A stretch of 64,000 nt of DNA from Orobanche coerulescens (lineage: Eukaryota > Streptophyta > Magnoliopsida > Lamiales > Orobanchaceae), in NCBI GenBank assembly GCA_033398695.1, contig CM065802.1, positions 168,015,965-168,079,964 of the forward strand. The letters run 5' to 3'. The position numbers and the translations under genes were made by a program. Below are positions 1 through 10,976 of this stretch, piece after piece. Numbering within the stretch: position 1 is the first letter of the stretch; each line of letters starts with the position of its first letter. The notes beneath the pieces were generated by a model. The model was not told where the DNA came from. It searched no databases and saw only the letters and a list, made by a program, of their open reading frames with translations.

Positions 1-673
1 TGATCTCATCCGCCAATAACCGCATAGGACATATAACCCGCTCACTAACGGGAGAAAGAATTCTATCTTGGTATTCGAGGACTCGCTACTTGCCGTTAAG
101 ATGCACGTCGAGGTTGACCCCCGCCTTAGTTTACAGGGTCGAACTACTCTAATGAAAATCTTGACGTCACAAGCACATCCCTACTAAATCCTCAAGTCGA
201 AGGTTCACGAATACCTATCACAACCTTTCGATTCCGTCATTGATTGTCCTGAGTGAAATCCATGTGACGAATCGAGGGTGAGTCGGTTCGAGTACACTAA
301 TCCAATTAGCATACCTATAACGTGTGCTCCCACTAACCATTAGTGTTCAACAGGCACTCTCCATGTCAAAGAACACGTCATACAAGTCTTCACATAAACT
401 TAACGCCCAGTCAAGTTTCATCGACTTGCGAACGATTAAGTATTTGAGCTATAACCTTTCCAGTGCCGACCCCCTTATCCAATAAGGAGTGGAACGTTTT
501 GCTCTCAAATACACGGACTAGTTTCTATATGTTTATTTATGAGTTAGGAATGCCAGTAACTACCAGTAAATAAAGAAACATTCATTTGCCTTATATAAAT
601 GGTTTACATAATTACAAGTACAATGCCCTCTCTCAACAACCTCTGAGTGGCATTCGAGGGCATACTCCTAACA
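1..673 (-). mobile_element. Partial Ty1/copia-type LTR (P)
   Basis: Read on the minus strand, this begins TGTTAGGAGTATGCCC at base 673 and runs leftward off the window. The preceding chromovirus reading frame stops abruptly at base 674, so 673 is the element edge and bases 674-678 (AATAA) would be one copy of the target duplication. TGTTAG/CTAACA ends and general texture resemble copia LTRs, but no coding part is present, so the superfamily call is an inference. The 5' half and the other target-site copy lie outside the window; solo LTR and full element cannot be told apart. Confidence 0.6.
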
Positions 674-1324
674 AATAACAGTTGACATGCTTAGATTTAG
701 ATGGCACCTTACGAGGCCTTATATGGTCACCGTTGTCGATCTCCCTTACGGTAGGATGACTTATCAGAATCAATCGGCACCGAGTCCGATATGCTTATAG
801 CCGCCCGCGAGAAGGTAGCTTTGATCAGGAGTCATTTGTTGACCGCTCAGAGTCGAAAAAAATCTTATGAAGATAATCGTCGTTGACCATTAGAGTTCGA
901 GGCAGGTGACCACGTTTTGGTCAACGTATCTCCGAGTCGAGGTATCTTCCATTTTGGGAAGCGGGGAAAGTTGAGTCCGAGATTCATTGGACCGTTTGAG
1001 ATTTTAGATCGAGTAGGCAGTTTGGCTTATTGATTGGCCTTACCTACGACGTTGAGCTGAATTCATTATGTGTTTCACATCTCTCAGTTGCGGAAGTAGG
1101 CTGCCGACCCGAGTCACATACTTCAGTTTAATGAAATCGAGATCGTTGATGATCATTTGTATGAGGAGCATCCTGTACGAGTCCTAGAGCGACGAATGAA
1201 ATAGTTGAGGAACAAGGTGATTCCTTTGGTGAAAATTCAGTGTTCTAGACACGGAGTCGAAGAGGCCACTTGGGAAACCGAGGATAGTATGTGGGAGAGT
1301 TATCCCGAATTGTTCGACCCTTAG
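674..1324 (+). pseudogene. Chromovirus pol C-terminus: integrase end and chromodomain, decayed
   Basis: Reads continuously in one frame to TAG at 1322-1324 and aligns codon for codon with the integrase C-terminus of element K on the minus strand (50839 onward): the MAPYEALYG block starts at 701, then the RFIGPFEIL block, then the chromodomain ending EEATWETEDSMWESYPELFDP-like (GVEEATWE visible). There are no frameshifts but nine in-frame stops, most explained by C-to-T or G-to-A changes (CGA to TGA, TGG to TAG, CAG to TAG). In the family this end binds DNA and chromatin marks to direct integration; here it is dead. It belongs to the element whose 3' LTR starts at 1359. Its upstream part is cut off by the LTR ending at 673. 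Confidence 0.9.
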
Positions 1325-1346
1325 TTTCGAGGATGAAACACTTTTT

Positions 1347-1358
1347 ATGGGAGGAGTA
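1347..1358 (+). other. Polypurine tract of element B
   Basis: ATGGGAGGAGTA sits directly before the TGTAATACCC start of the 3' LTR, where plus-strand priming occurs in LTR elements. A decayed AGTTTCGAGGATGAAACA lies just upstream, matching the hairpin seen before the tract in C, D and K. Confidence 0.7.
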
Positions 1359-1689
1359 TGTAATACCCGATTGTAAATTCATTTATTATCATTCAGTAAT
1401 TGTCCCTCAGTAAATTTTCACTTATTAATAATCATTCATCATTCAAGTTCATTCATTTGTTTTCATCGTTGGCGTATTTTAAGCCGTGTACAGTTATCGA
1501 TCGTCATTCAACTCCATTTGAGAATCGAGACGAGAGCTTTTTCATAACTATCGTGATTGGTAGTCTTGTGCTGGAAGTATCATCTATTGCATGTTATTGG
1601 ACTTGATTACATTCATATACTTATGGTATGTCGGATCATTCATCACTTGTAACGAGAAGACGGAGTTGTCGGATTTTGTCATTTCTAGC

Positions 1690-1971
1690 AGTGAGTTACG
1701 GTCGTAACTGATGATTCATTACGGTCGTAACATGCATTCTTGGAATTGGTGTCTTTCTGGACGAAGACAACTTACGGCCGTAAGTCATGCTAGTTACGGC
1801 CGTAAGGAGAAAGGTACGGCCGTATGTTTTGGAGACTACGGCCATAGCATGCATTCGTTTGTGCAGAAAGGTGTTGTCAACGAAGACAACATACGGCCGT
1901 AAGTTCGGCAGGATACGGTCGTAAGTGTTGTTGTTACGTCTGTAAGGTAGTTTTGGTACGGCCGTAACCCG
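1690..1971 (+). repeat. TTACGGCCGTAA palindrome array, first part (LTR B)
   Basis: About ten copies of a 10-12 bp palindrome with consensus TTACGGCCGTAA (variants ACGGTCGT, ACGGCCAT, ACGTCTGT), spaced roughly 20-40 bp. Spacers repeat short phrases (GAAGACAAC twice, CATGCATTC twice). M is inserted inside the array, which continues at 5435. Confidence 0.9.
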
Positions 1972-3639
1972 GACAGTGTAACACCCCAAATTAGGCGGAT
2001 ATTACAGTGCCGTGGATCCCCAACTGGGACCCACTAGGCAAATGAAACTTAATTAATTAAATAATATAATTGTAGTACCGAACCACATTATATCATTAAT
2101 TACTCCGATGAGGAGTTTCAAGTACAACAAACCCAGGAAATACAGAATATATGTATATTTTATATTTAAAATAAAATATACCACACTAAATGAAAATGAA
2201 TATCCAAACAGAAATCTGCAGCGGAAATAAAAATGAAGAAACGGGAATGACTGAAAAGGACTGGGGCACCCTACTAGATTGACTGGGACTCCTCGCCGCC
2301 AATGTTCTCTTCCCGTGCTTTAGCCTTGCCATGACATGAAAACAACATCCCCCAACGGGGTCAGTTACACAGAACAACAATCCTCAAGAGTTGAATAAAC
2401 ACAATCATTATATATCATAGTTATAAAATTAAGCTGAAGAGGGACATCATAGTACGCCCGTAATGGGACGTGCAAGTGCACAAGACGAGTGTCCGGACAC
2501 ACCCGCACTTGTACCTAATTAGTCTCACGGAGGCACGTTACCGTGTGCACAGTCCATTGTGTCGGTAAACCCACCACATGACTATCGTGTGCCCGACTAA
2601 AAATTCCACACATAACCACCCGGCCACGCAATATGAACCCAGAAGGTGATATGAACAAAAGTGACCACGATGAATATTAATAAATAACAATCCGACAAGG
2701 TCAAGAGTGACTCACCGAGATGAAATAATAATGAATAAATGATAGCTCACTGAAATGATTGGAACCGTCATTCCTCGTAAATTGAATGATTAGTTTGATA
2801 ATTACAAGTCTCGACATGAATAATATATCATGAAGGAATTATGAATATGAATGAACAACAACGAAAGGAATGAATATCCTTTTAACCGAGTAATAATCCA
2901 CTTACCTCAATACTAGTGATGAAACGTCCTATCTCGAACAAATTTCCTAAGGAAAATACCGGTCGCTCGAACAACCTTGAATAACATGATTACCACCAAA
3001 TGCTCAATATACGTATCAAGCAAGATTTTAACCAACTCAAACGTCGATCCAACAATAATCAAACTCATTGGGGCATTCTAACGAATACGTTGTAAACATT
3101 CTTCCCTTTAGTTACAACCAACCCCCATAATATCAATACCAAACCTCCAAGGAATGATTCAACCCAACAAAACTCCATTAATGACATCAATAATCCAATA
3201 GAAAACCACAACTCAAGGTTACGACAACATCAATCGGAAACCCCCAAAATAACCAAAGTCAACCACCAATGGTTCTTGAATAAATCCCCCAATATTCATC
3301 AAATCCGAAATATACCCCGATAAATCCATAGGAATATATGTATCTAAGGTAGATAATCTATATCTAACATATTCCAACATAATAGCAAGCTTACACGAAG
3401 AGATCAGAAGTAAAACACTCAAATTCTGAAATTCTAGATTCAAAAAATGTTTACCTTGATTTGATGTGTCGGAGAATATGAGATGATGTTTAATCCGAAT
3501 TATAAGCTTGAATATGTTGATAGATGGATGCAGCTCGAAGAGATCTCTCCAAATCGTCCGAAATCGCCCAAAACCGTCGAGAAGAGGAGGAGAAATGAAG
3601 AAATGACGAAACTGGACTGAACTGTCTTATATATACTAA

Positions 3640-4185
3640 TCCCAGATTAGCGCACGCTAAGCGCTGATATTTAGCGTGCACTAGCGGTTAACCGGGCTGT
3701 CCAGTGAGCTCTAACTGCCTTGGTAGCGTGTGCTAATGCCTTCCAGATAGCGTGTGTTAACCCAAAATGTTAGCGTGCGCTAACTGATGTTGATGCAACT
3801 GGAGTCCAAAACCGCCTGTCCTATGACCTGCTCGCGATAGCATGTGCTACACCCAAAACTCAGCGTGCGCTACACTTACCACTAGCGCACGTTATGATCC
3901 GCTCGTAGTGTGTGCTATGAATTATTCCATTTCAGTCCAGTACCCACTGGACTCTGCCTGATCGACCTTAGCGGGCGCTACACTGATTTCATAGCGCGCG
4001 CTATCCAAACTACTAGCGTGCGCTACTTACCATTCGTAGCATGTGCTACTACAACTTAAATTCAGTCCAGTACCTTTTGGACTGTCTGCCTAAACCATGT
4101 TAGCATGCGCTAAAGCTAAGAGGTAGCATGCACTACCCGTACTCAATTAGCGCGCGCTAAGGAGAGTACGTAGTGTGCTCTACTT
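3640..4185 (-). repeat. TAGCGYRCGCTA palindrome array (LTR M)
   Basis: About sixteen units of a 12-bp palindrome, consensus TAGCGYRCGCTA, separated by 15-40 bp. Two spacers carry CAGTCCAGTACC...GGACT inverted motifs. Many units are eroded at CG steps (TAGCATGTGCTAC, TAGTGTGTGCTATG), as expected for an old, methylated copy. The array lies immediately upstream of the TATA box in minus sense. Confidence 0.9.
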
Positions 4186-4457
4186 CTCACACACAGCCCA
4201 CTACAAAGATGACAATGATGATACGTTCGGCCCGAATCTCCAACCGGGTTGAATGACGAATAATAACTGATACACGATACAATATTACTCTGAACGGTGA
4301 ATACAATGAATGAATATGAATGATGAATGATTTTTAATGAGTGAAAAATTACTGAGTGACAATATACTTGTTGGTCCCCATGAATGATGAAGACTGTCCT
4401 CACTGTACCAACACGAGTCTTTTCTAGCGCGCTTTGTCCTCAATCACGCCCACCTGA

Positions 4458-4539
4458 GAAACTTCCCAGGGGGTCACCCATCCCATAACTACTCCAGACC
4501 AAGAACTCTTAACTTTGGAGTTTCTATGAGATGGATATC
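4458..4539 (-). other. 5S rRNA-like region in Cassandra 3' LTR
   Basis: Second copy of the 5S-like block. Box C is well kept (CTTCCCAGGGGGTCACCCAT on the plus strand, from 4463). Box A is damaged: the plus strand reads CCAAGAACTCTTAACT instead of CCAAGCACGCTTAACT. Confidence 0.85.
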
Positions 4540-5025
4540 AGAAAAGAAGATGCATCTTGTTGGTATGAGTTGTCCAAATCAATTCATTTAACCACTTTCT
4601 AGTGCAGATCTCACAGGTCGAATCGCAAGCCGCGCCTCGCGCATTTTTAAGCCCATGCAGGCAGGATGCTGGACCGAAGCCCAACAATCCCCCTACCAGT
4701 ACCTGCCAGCATCTCACTCCAGAGTCTAGAAACCTCCGCGAACTAGATTTGATCACACAGACCTCTAGTGGCTGGATTCATTCACACAGTCCTCCAACAC
4801 TTGACATCAGCATCTATTCCACCCCCGTTTACTTCCGCTGCACCAATATCTCAGTTCCAGCATACTAGATTTGATCACATAGCCCTCCAGCACCTGACAA
4901 CCTCCACTGCACCAGCATCTCAGTTCCGTCCAAGTGGCAACATATGTTGCATGCCCGCCTCTCAGTTCCAACACTCTGGCAGCCTCTATTTTAGCCTACT
5001 TCGAGGAAATCCGCACCCGTGACCT

Positions 5026-5037
5026 GCTCTGATACCA
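5026..5037 (-). other. Primer binding site of Cassandra element
   Basis: The minus strand reads TGGTATCAGAGC two bases after the 5' LTR end, complementary to the 3' end of plant initiator tRNA-Met, the usual primer for this class. Confidence 0.9.
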
Positions 5038-5127
5038 ATTGTTGGTCCCCATGAATGATGAATACTGTCCTCACTGTACCAACACGAGTCTTTTCTAGCG
5101 CGCTTTGTCCTCACTCACGCGCACCTG

Positions 5128-5210
5128 AGAAACTTCCCAGGGGGTCACCCATCCCATAACTACTCCAGGCCAAGCACGCTTAACTTTCGAGTTTCTATGA
5201 GATGGATACC
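5128..5210 (-). other. 5S rRNA-like promoter region in Cassandra 5' LTR
   Basis: On the minus strand this reads like the middle and 3' half of plant 5S rRNA: AGTTAAGCGTGCTTGG (box A, 5170-5185), then GGATGGGTGACC...CTGGGAAG (box C, 5133-5154). The region is a captured 5S-like sequence inside an LTR, not a 5S rRNA gene; the 5' third of 5S and a T-run terminator are not evident. Confidence 0.9.
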
Positions 5211-5430
5211 AGAAAAGAAGATGCATCTTGTTGGTATGAGTAGTCCAAATCAATTCATTTAACCACTTTCTAGAGTAGATCTCACAGGTCGAATCGCAAG
5301 CCGCGCCTCGCGCATTTTTAAGCCCATGCAGGCAGGATGCTGGACCAAAGCCTAACAATACTGAATGATAATGAATTAATTTACAACCGGGTACTACAAA
5401 CAGTGCAGGCATTATTGTTTTTCGACGAAA

Positions 5431-5530
5431 CATTGTTACGGCCGTATGTAATGGATATTACGTCCGTAAGTCCGTTGACTTGGGAAGTAACGGCCGTAAG
5501 GTGGCAGAGTTACGGCTGTAACTCTGCGCA
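5431..5530 (+). repeat. TTACGGCCGTAA palindrome array, second part (LTR B)
   Basis: Four more units (TTACGGCCGTAT, TTACGTCCGTAA, TAACGGCCGTAA, TTACGGCTGTAA) complete the array split by M. The TATA-like TTATTTAAAGG follows within 10 bp, so the array abuts the core promoter. Confidence 0.9.
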
Positions 5531-7157
5531 TTATTTAAAGGCTTGAATGGGATTTTTGTGCTCATTTCATCACTTCATCATCTTTGTTCCGAGAGAGAGA
5601 TATTGTGGGAGAGATTTTTCATCATCAAACACTTGTGTGTTCGTGTTTAATCATCGTTATCCGTTTGTGAAGCTTGGGAAGTCGATTAACACTAGTTTTG
5701 ACGAATCGAAGAGGTTGGATCTTCAAAGGTAATTTTTTCTCCAAACCTTAGATTTCGATTTTAAGATGGAATATGTTGTTTTGTATGTTATAATCATGAT
5801 ATATGAAGAAGTATACATATGATTATGAGTTTGTATGAATATTCATTGGATTATTGAAGGATTATTTGAAGAACACTTTGAATGTTGATTTGGATTTGGG
5901 GGTTTCGGTTAGATGTGTTGAAATCTCGAATTGTATATTCATATCGGATGATTAATTGTGTTGAAGATGTTTTGTTGGATTGAATCACTCCTGGGAGGTT
6001 TGGTATCGATATAATTGAGATTGGTTGTGAACAATTGAAGATTGGTTACAATGTGTTTGTTATAAAGCCCCAATGAATTTGGATTTGTCGTATCGACGTT
6101 TTGAGTTGGTTGTGATCATGCTTGATTCGTATATTAAGCGGATTGTTGGTATTTTTGTTATTGAAGGTTGTTCGAGCGACCGACATTTCTATTTAGGACG
6201 TTTGTTCGAGGAAGGACTTTCTTCAACGGTATTGAGTAAGTTAATTCTTACTCGGTTAAAAGGATACTCATTCCTTTCGTTGTTTTTAATTCATATTCAT
6301 AATTCATTCATGGTATAGTAATCACGTTGAGACTTGTAATTATCAAACTAATCATTCAATTCACGAGGAACGACAGTTCTAATCATTTCAGTGAGCTATC
6401 ATTCATTTCATTATTATTTCATCTCGGTGAGTCATTCTTGGCCCTTGTTGATTTGTTATTCATTGTTATTCATCATGGTCACTTTTGGCCTTCTGGGTTC
6501 ATATTGCGTGGCCGGGTGGTTATGTGTGGAATATTTAGTCTGGCACACGATAGTCATGTGATCGGGTTCACATGATACAATGGACTGTGCACACGGTAAT
6601 GTGCCTCCGTGAGACTAATTAGGTACAAGGGCAGGTGTGTTCGGACACTCGTCTTGTGCACTTACACATCCCATTACGGGCATACTATGATGCCCCTCTT
6701 CAGCTTGATTTCATAACTAAGATATGTAATTATGGTGGTTGTTGAACTCTTGAGGATTGTTGTTTTGTGTAACTAACACCATTGGGGATTGTTGTTTTCC
6801 GGTCATGGAAAGGCAAAGGCACGGGAAGAGAATTTTGATGGCGAGGAGTCCTAGTGATACTAGTAGGGGACCTAGTCCATCTATTTGTTCATGCTTTCTT
6901 GTTATGTATTTTTCCGTTGCACTTCCATTTGGATTGTTATTTATTCAGTGGTGTATATATTATCTTCACATGAAATATACATGTATTCTGTTCTCATGGC
7001 TGTGTTGTACTTGGAACTCCTCATCGGAGTAATTGATGATGTAATGCGGTTCGCTACTACATTTGTACTATGTAATTCATTAATTTTCACTCGTCTGGTG
7101 GGTCTCAGTCGGGGGTCTACGGCACTATAATATCCACCTAGTTTGCGGTGTTACACC

Positions 7158-7406
7158 ATAAGCCTTTATTGTGACAATAATGGTGCTATTGCACAAGCTA
7201 AAGACCCTAGGTCCCATCATAATTCCAAACATATACTCAGAAAATATCACCTAGTCAGAGTGATCGTCAGACGATGAGTTATTACAATATGCAAAGTAGC
7301 AACGAAAGAGAATGTTGCAGATCCACTTACCAAGCCTCTCTCACAAGGAAAGCATTTTGAGCATGCTAGAGCGATAGGACTAAAAGTCATGAATAAATGG
7401 TCCTAG
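7158..7406 (+). pseudogene. Ty1/copia RNase H C-terminus (element O), one stop
   Basis: In frame from 7158 to TAG at 7404-7406. Visible blocks are LYCDNNGAIAQAKDP (with the catalytic Asp of the CDN motif), SKHILRKYHL, ENVADPLTKPLSQ and the C-terminal GLKVMNKW. This is the end of the copia pol polyprotein. One in-frame TGA follows VRVIVRR, probably from CGA or GGA. The upstream part was separated by insertion of chromovirus B, whose LTR ends at 7155. A purine-rich AGTGGTAGA (7411-7419) and the 3' LTR follow directly, so this is the true 3' end of pol. Confidence 0.9.
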
Positions 7407-7420
7407 TGCAAGTGGTAGAT

Positions 7421-8895
7421 TGTTGGGAATAGTACCCTAGGACATTCGATGTACCTAGATTTGTAATTGTCACATTTAAATAAAGTTATTTGATATCACA
7501 TTTAAATAAAGTTATTTGATATCATTTATTTCTCGTTGATTATTACAATGTGTGCATGTTTTAATATTATAATAATCGAATAATAGTTATTCATGAATAA
7601 TAAGATTATTCAAATGTCCCTGGTATAATCGCGTTGAGTAGAGACTCAAGTGATTAATATACTAGTACAAGTTTGATTGATAATCATCGGATGATTATGC
7701 GTATGGTACAGATTAATCTTATGGGTATTGGTTGGAGAACTAATATTGGACTGACCCGCATTGAGATCACTGCATGGAAATATCATAAGTGAATCTCAAT
7801 ATAATAGTATGTCATTAATTCCTTGAACCTGAGATTATCATAGAGTCCAACATGATAACTGCTATGCCTTGATGTAATCCAACATCATCTGAAACATGGT
7901 GATTATAAAGGTTAGCGATCGAGATTAGTGGGAGTCATGTAGAGGGCAATGAATAATCAAGATAGGGACTTGTCCCTCTCTTTAGTGAGAGAGATATCTG
8001 TTGGGCCCCTCGATAAGTAGGACTGGAGCAAGTGCATGGCTATGCTCAAATGAAGGGTCATCTGTTTCAATCAGTCTACTTAAGATCGAGAAAGCATTTG
8101 AACATAATAAGTATGAAAATCTCCATGACTTAGTTCAAATATGATATCGCGTGACAAAGGGATTTGACACGTTAAAAGGTTTAATGGACTATTAACTTAT
8201 ATTATTTGGGTAATCATATGTCTTGATAGAGACCGCTTATGATTTATTATTTAATAAAGTATTAAATAATTGCCAACATAATATAAGCATTTGGGTCGCA
8301 CATACGACAATTATAGACCAGCAAGAATAAATATCAACTGGGAATAATAAATATAATATTAGATATTATATTTATAAGGCAATTAAAGAATAAGTAATAT
8401 ATATATATAATATTAGATATTATATATATTGTATTATTTAATAAGATGAGGGGTAACTAAGCAAATACTATGTTCTTGAATATAGGGTTTACTTAGTATC
8501 AATATAAGGTCTTGGACAAGGAGTTGTTATAAGAAGAAAATTACACAACCCTAGCCAAGACACAAAAAATTGCCCCCCTTTGCTCTCACGAGACTGGCCG
8601 AAATTCTTCTACCGTAGAAGATTAATATTGGTGTTGTACTATTTATCAATATTATTCGTAAGGATCTAGCAATCCGGCTTGTGGAATTGTCCGTGTGTGG
8701 ATCACCCAAAGAGTAAGGAGATATTCATGTTCTTCTAGTCCGAATCTAAATCTGTTCATCGGATTAAGATAATTCGATTAACCCTCAAATCAAACAATTA
8801 AATTACTGTATGAGATCCTAAATTGGGTTATCTTATTATTTCTTCCGCTGCGTTTTACTCTTAATTTATGTATTCGATGCATGGAAAACCCAACA
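7421..8895 (+). mobile_element. 3' LTR of Ty1/copia element O
   Basis: 1475 bp, with inverted ends TGTTGGG (7421) and CCCAACA (8895), directly after the RNase H stop and a purine tract. It contains a 30-bp direct duplication near 7468-7525 (CACATTTAAATAAAGTTATT twice) and an AT-rich pair of ATATTAGATATTATAT repeats near 8355-8435. TAGAC (8896-8900) would be one target duplication copy; the partner lies outside the window. The LTR lies inside the older F1 LTR. Confidence 0.9.
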
Positions 8896-8998
8896 TAGAC
8901 AACTCCAATTCAAACACGAATAGATCAAACCACACAAACGAATATCATAGTCTTGAACTATGAATTCTAACATCCTCCAAACATCTCAATGATCAAAC
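8896..8998 (-). mobile_element. Fragment of old LTR F1, left part
   Basis: About 100 bp of AT-rich sequence between copia LTR O and element C. It ends with CAAAC (8994-8998), the target duplication of C, whose partner is at 26281-26285, so it is continuous with 26286 onward. By position it is the distal part of the minus-strand LTR whose start is at 27558. Confidence 0.6.
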
Positions 8999-9524
8999 TG
9001 TAATACCCGTAATTTCGATTTCCGGTGATTTCTTTTTTTCGTCGAAAGTCCATTTTGACGAATCGCTCATGACTATTTCATCATTCCGAGAATGATTAAT
9101 TCTGCACTTTTTGTCATCTGATTTCGTTTCGGTGTCGTTTTGTTGAGTTCCATGCTTTTTAGCGACTTTTCCGCACTTGAGTTCGATTCTTGCGAATCTC
9201 GTTCAAAACTGCTGTTTCGAGTTTTCCATATGTCCGTTTAACTTTGTTAGACGTGTTGTGAACTTCTGTTTGGTTATTCGATCACGTATCGTGATTTTAC
9301 GGCGTTTTGGGCTATTTTATAATTTACCCAAAGTTGTGGGTATCCTCATTCGTATTTGTTGTTTTGACCCTTGTCATAGTCGCGTGCGATTAATTGTTGC
9401 ATGGTATTTCTTTTCAGATCGATGTTGTTGTTCGAGAACATTTCGTCATGTTCGTTTCGTGCATTTTCGGGAATTCGAGTCGTCGAGTCTTGGCAGCTAG
9501 GCACTGGCCGGCCACGTGCGGAAG

Positions 9525-9715
9525 GGACCTGCCAGGCGCGCACGAGCGTGACGCACAAGCTGCGCGCACGACCCGGTGCTCGTGCGGCCCTGACTGCACA
9601 TGCACGAGCGAGTGCTCGTGCCCAGTGCTCGTGCGTCCCGGCAGTTTGCTGGCAGTGGACGCGCACGACCCCGCGCACTACTGGCCGTTCGTGCGTGCGT
9701 GCTCGTGCGTTACTG
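9525..9715 (+). repeat. GCACGAGC/GCTCGTGC inverted-pair array (LTR C 5')
   Basis: A GC-rich stretch made of repeated CACGAGC and GCTCGTG arms, for example GCACGAGC-GA-GTGCTCGTGC near 9601-9620, with GTGCGTGC-type alternating runs. It ends a few bases before the TATATAT box, the same position that the other palindrome arrays occupy. Confidence 0.85.
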
Positions 9716-9720
9716 GGCAG

Positions 9721-9727
9721 TATATAT
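9721..9727 (+). promoter_or_regulatory. TATA box of LTR C (5')
   Basis: CAGTATATATGG directly after the palindrome array. The copy in the 3' LTR is at about 23975-23981. Confidence 0.75.
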
Positions 9728-10976
9728 GGTCGGGCAGACGTTTTCTTCACCATTTCTCACTTCGTTCTTCCTCTTCTGCGGCTAGAGACTTCTTGGGCGT
9801 GGAGACATGTCAAGCAACAAATCCACAAAGTTCTTGAGTTCATATCATTGATTGATCATCCTATATCATCCTTTGATCCAGCGAATCAAGGTAATCTCTT
9901 CTTAGAACCCTAGTTTCATGAATTTTGGGATTTTTGCTTTTTTGTCCGATTCGTTCCGTATTGTTGATTAATTTATGATGAGTATGATTAATCTTGGTAG
10001 TATTATTGTGTTTAACATCATTTAATCTATTGTTCTTCGTCAAATCGAAGTATATTTCTTTATTTCCTTCGAATCGACTTTTTGGGGGATTTGTTCTTGA
10101 TTTCGTTTCCATCCATTTTTGATGGATCGATTGTTGTTAAATGATGTTGTTAAACATATCCTATGGATTGTATATCCATATTTCGATTTGAAATTCCATT
10201 TTCGTATTTTGACGGGACGAATCATGTTTTTGGGCATTTTGGGGAAAACACTTGAACTTTCGTCATTTGTTCTTTGAATTCAACGACTTTAAGTCGTGCT
10301 ATGAAATTCATTTCGTTGTTGTTATTTTCCTTTTTAGTTTATTATCGCGAGTTGGCTTTCGGTGGAGTCGGCGGGTTCGTAGTCGGTTCGTGCCTACCTA
10401 CTTCGGTCGATTCTCTGCGTTGTTCTTATTCGAGGCAAGTACCTTGTCCATACTTTTCTTATTTCGTGGATATGATGATTGGTGACCATCTAAATGTGTT
10501 TGTTTGGTTATTTGAAATGAGTTTTCAAAAGATTCGGCTAGCCTCGTTAAAGGCTCACTTTCAAAACGCGTGTGTTTTGTAAATTGTGTGGGTTGTAAGT
10601 GACTACGTGAATTCTTTGGATATGTTTGGTGTTGATGTTGCGCTTGATAACGCGTGTGTGCATATATTATCTCTTTTCGGTGCGTTATGGTTTGACGTGG
10701 TGTTTTGCTAAGTGTTTGATGCCTCTTGGCGAGTTGTTGGATATCATTGGTGTGATATGTTACTTGTGCTTGATTATTTCACGGCCAGCTCGGGAGGGTC
10801 CGACGGGGCCTCGAGTGGGATTCGTGGGTTCGTCCTGATCCTAGGTGACGTGTGGTGCTTGCTTATTTTGCTAGCCAGCTCGGGAGGGTCCGAAGGGGCC
10901 TCGAGTGGGATTTGTGGCTTCGTCCCGGTCCTAGGCGATGCGAGTACGTGTGTATGTTTTGTGAACGTGTTTGCTC

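Larger units (their letters stand above)
4369..5357 (-). mobile_element. Cassandra-type TRIM retrotransposon
   Basis: A 989-bp element with two 318-bp terminal direct repeats (4369-4686 and 5040-5357), TGTTGG...CAACA-type ends and a perfect target duplication ATACT (4364-4368, 5358-5362). On the minus strand the right repeat is the 5' LTR. The primer site TGGTATCAGAGC follows it (5026-5037), and a purine tract GGTAGGGGGAT lies before the 3' LTR (4687-4698). The 353-bp internal part is non-coding. Each LTR contains a 5S rRNA-like stretch, the hallmark of Cassandra TRIMs, which rely on other elements for their proteins. It inserted in solo LTR M. Confidence 0.95.
1977..5398 (-). mobile_element. 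Solo LTR M (K family), interrupted by Cassandra
   Basis: The plus strand starts TGTAACACCCC at 1977 and ends GGGTACTACA at 5398, so the LTR reads on the minus strand. Without the Cassandra insertion it is about 2.43 kb. Flanks are GACAG (1972-1976) and AACAG (5399-5403), a 5-bp duplication with one change. No primer site or coding sequence is present, so it is a solo LTR left by recombination. It matches K LTRs at both ends (AGGCGGATATTACAGTGCCG; CTCCGATGAGGAG). Its TATA box is the TATATA at 3628-3634, just downstream (minus sense) of its palindrome array. Confidence 0.9.
1359..7155 (+). mobile_element. 3' LTR of chromovirus B, split by solo LTR M
   Basis: Starts TGTAATACCCGATTG at 1359 and ends GCGGTGTTACA at 7155. 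Solo LTR M splits it after 1976, and it resumes at 5399-5404; the two parts sum to about 2.37 kb. The left part carries most of an ACGGCCGT palindrome array. The right part carries its last four units, a TATA-like TTATTTAAA at 5531-5539, a donor-like AAAG|GTAATT at 5729, and the 3' portion that matches K and M LTRs strongly (GGAGTAATTGATGATGTAATG near 7026-7045). B sits in a copia RNase H frame that resumes at 7158. Its 5' LTR and gag lie left of the window. Confidence 0.9.

Noticed and set aside
5026..5037. tRNA-Met gene fragment
   Set aside because: Only the 12-nt primer-complementary site is present, here and after the other LTRs; no tRNA cloverleaf.
4458..5210. 5S rRNA genes
   Set aside because: The 5S-like stretches lie inside both LTRs of a TRIM with target duplication; the 5' third and terminator are missing.
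9346..9913. Overlapping open frames of 107-170 codons on both strands in LTR C
   Set aside because: They arise from the stop-poor GC-rich palindrome array, recur in the 3' LTR copy (23600-24171) with different frames, and show no protein motif.
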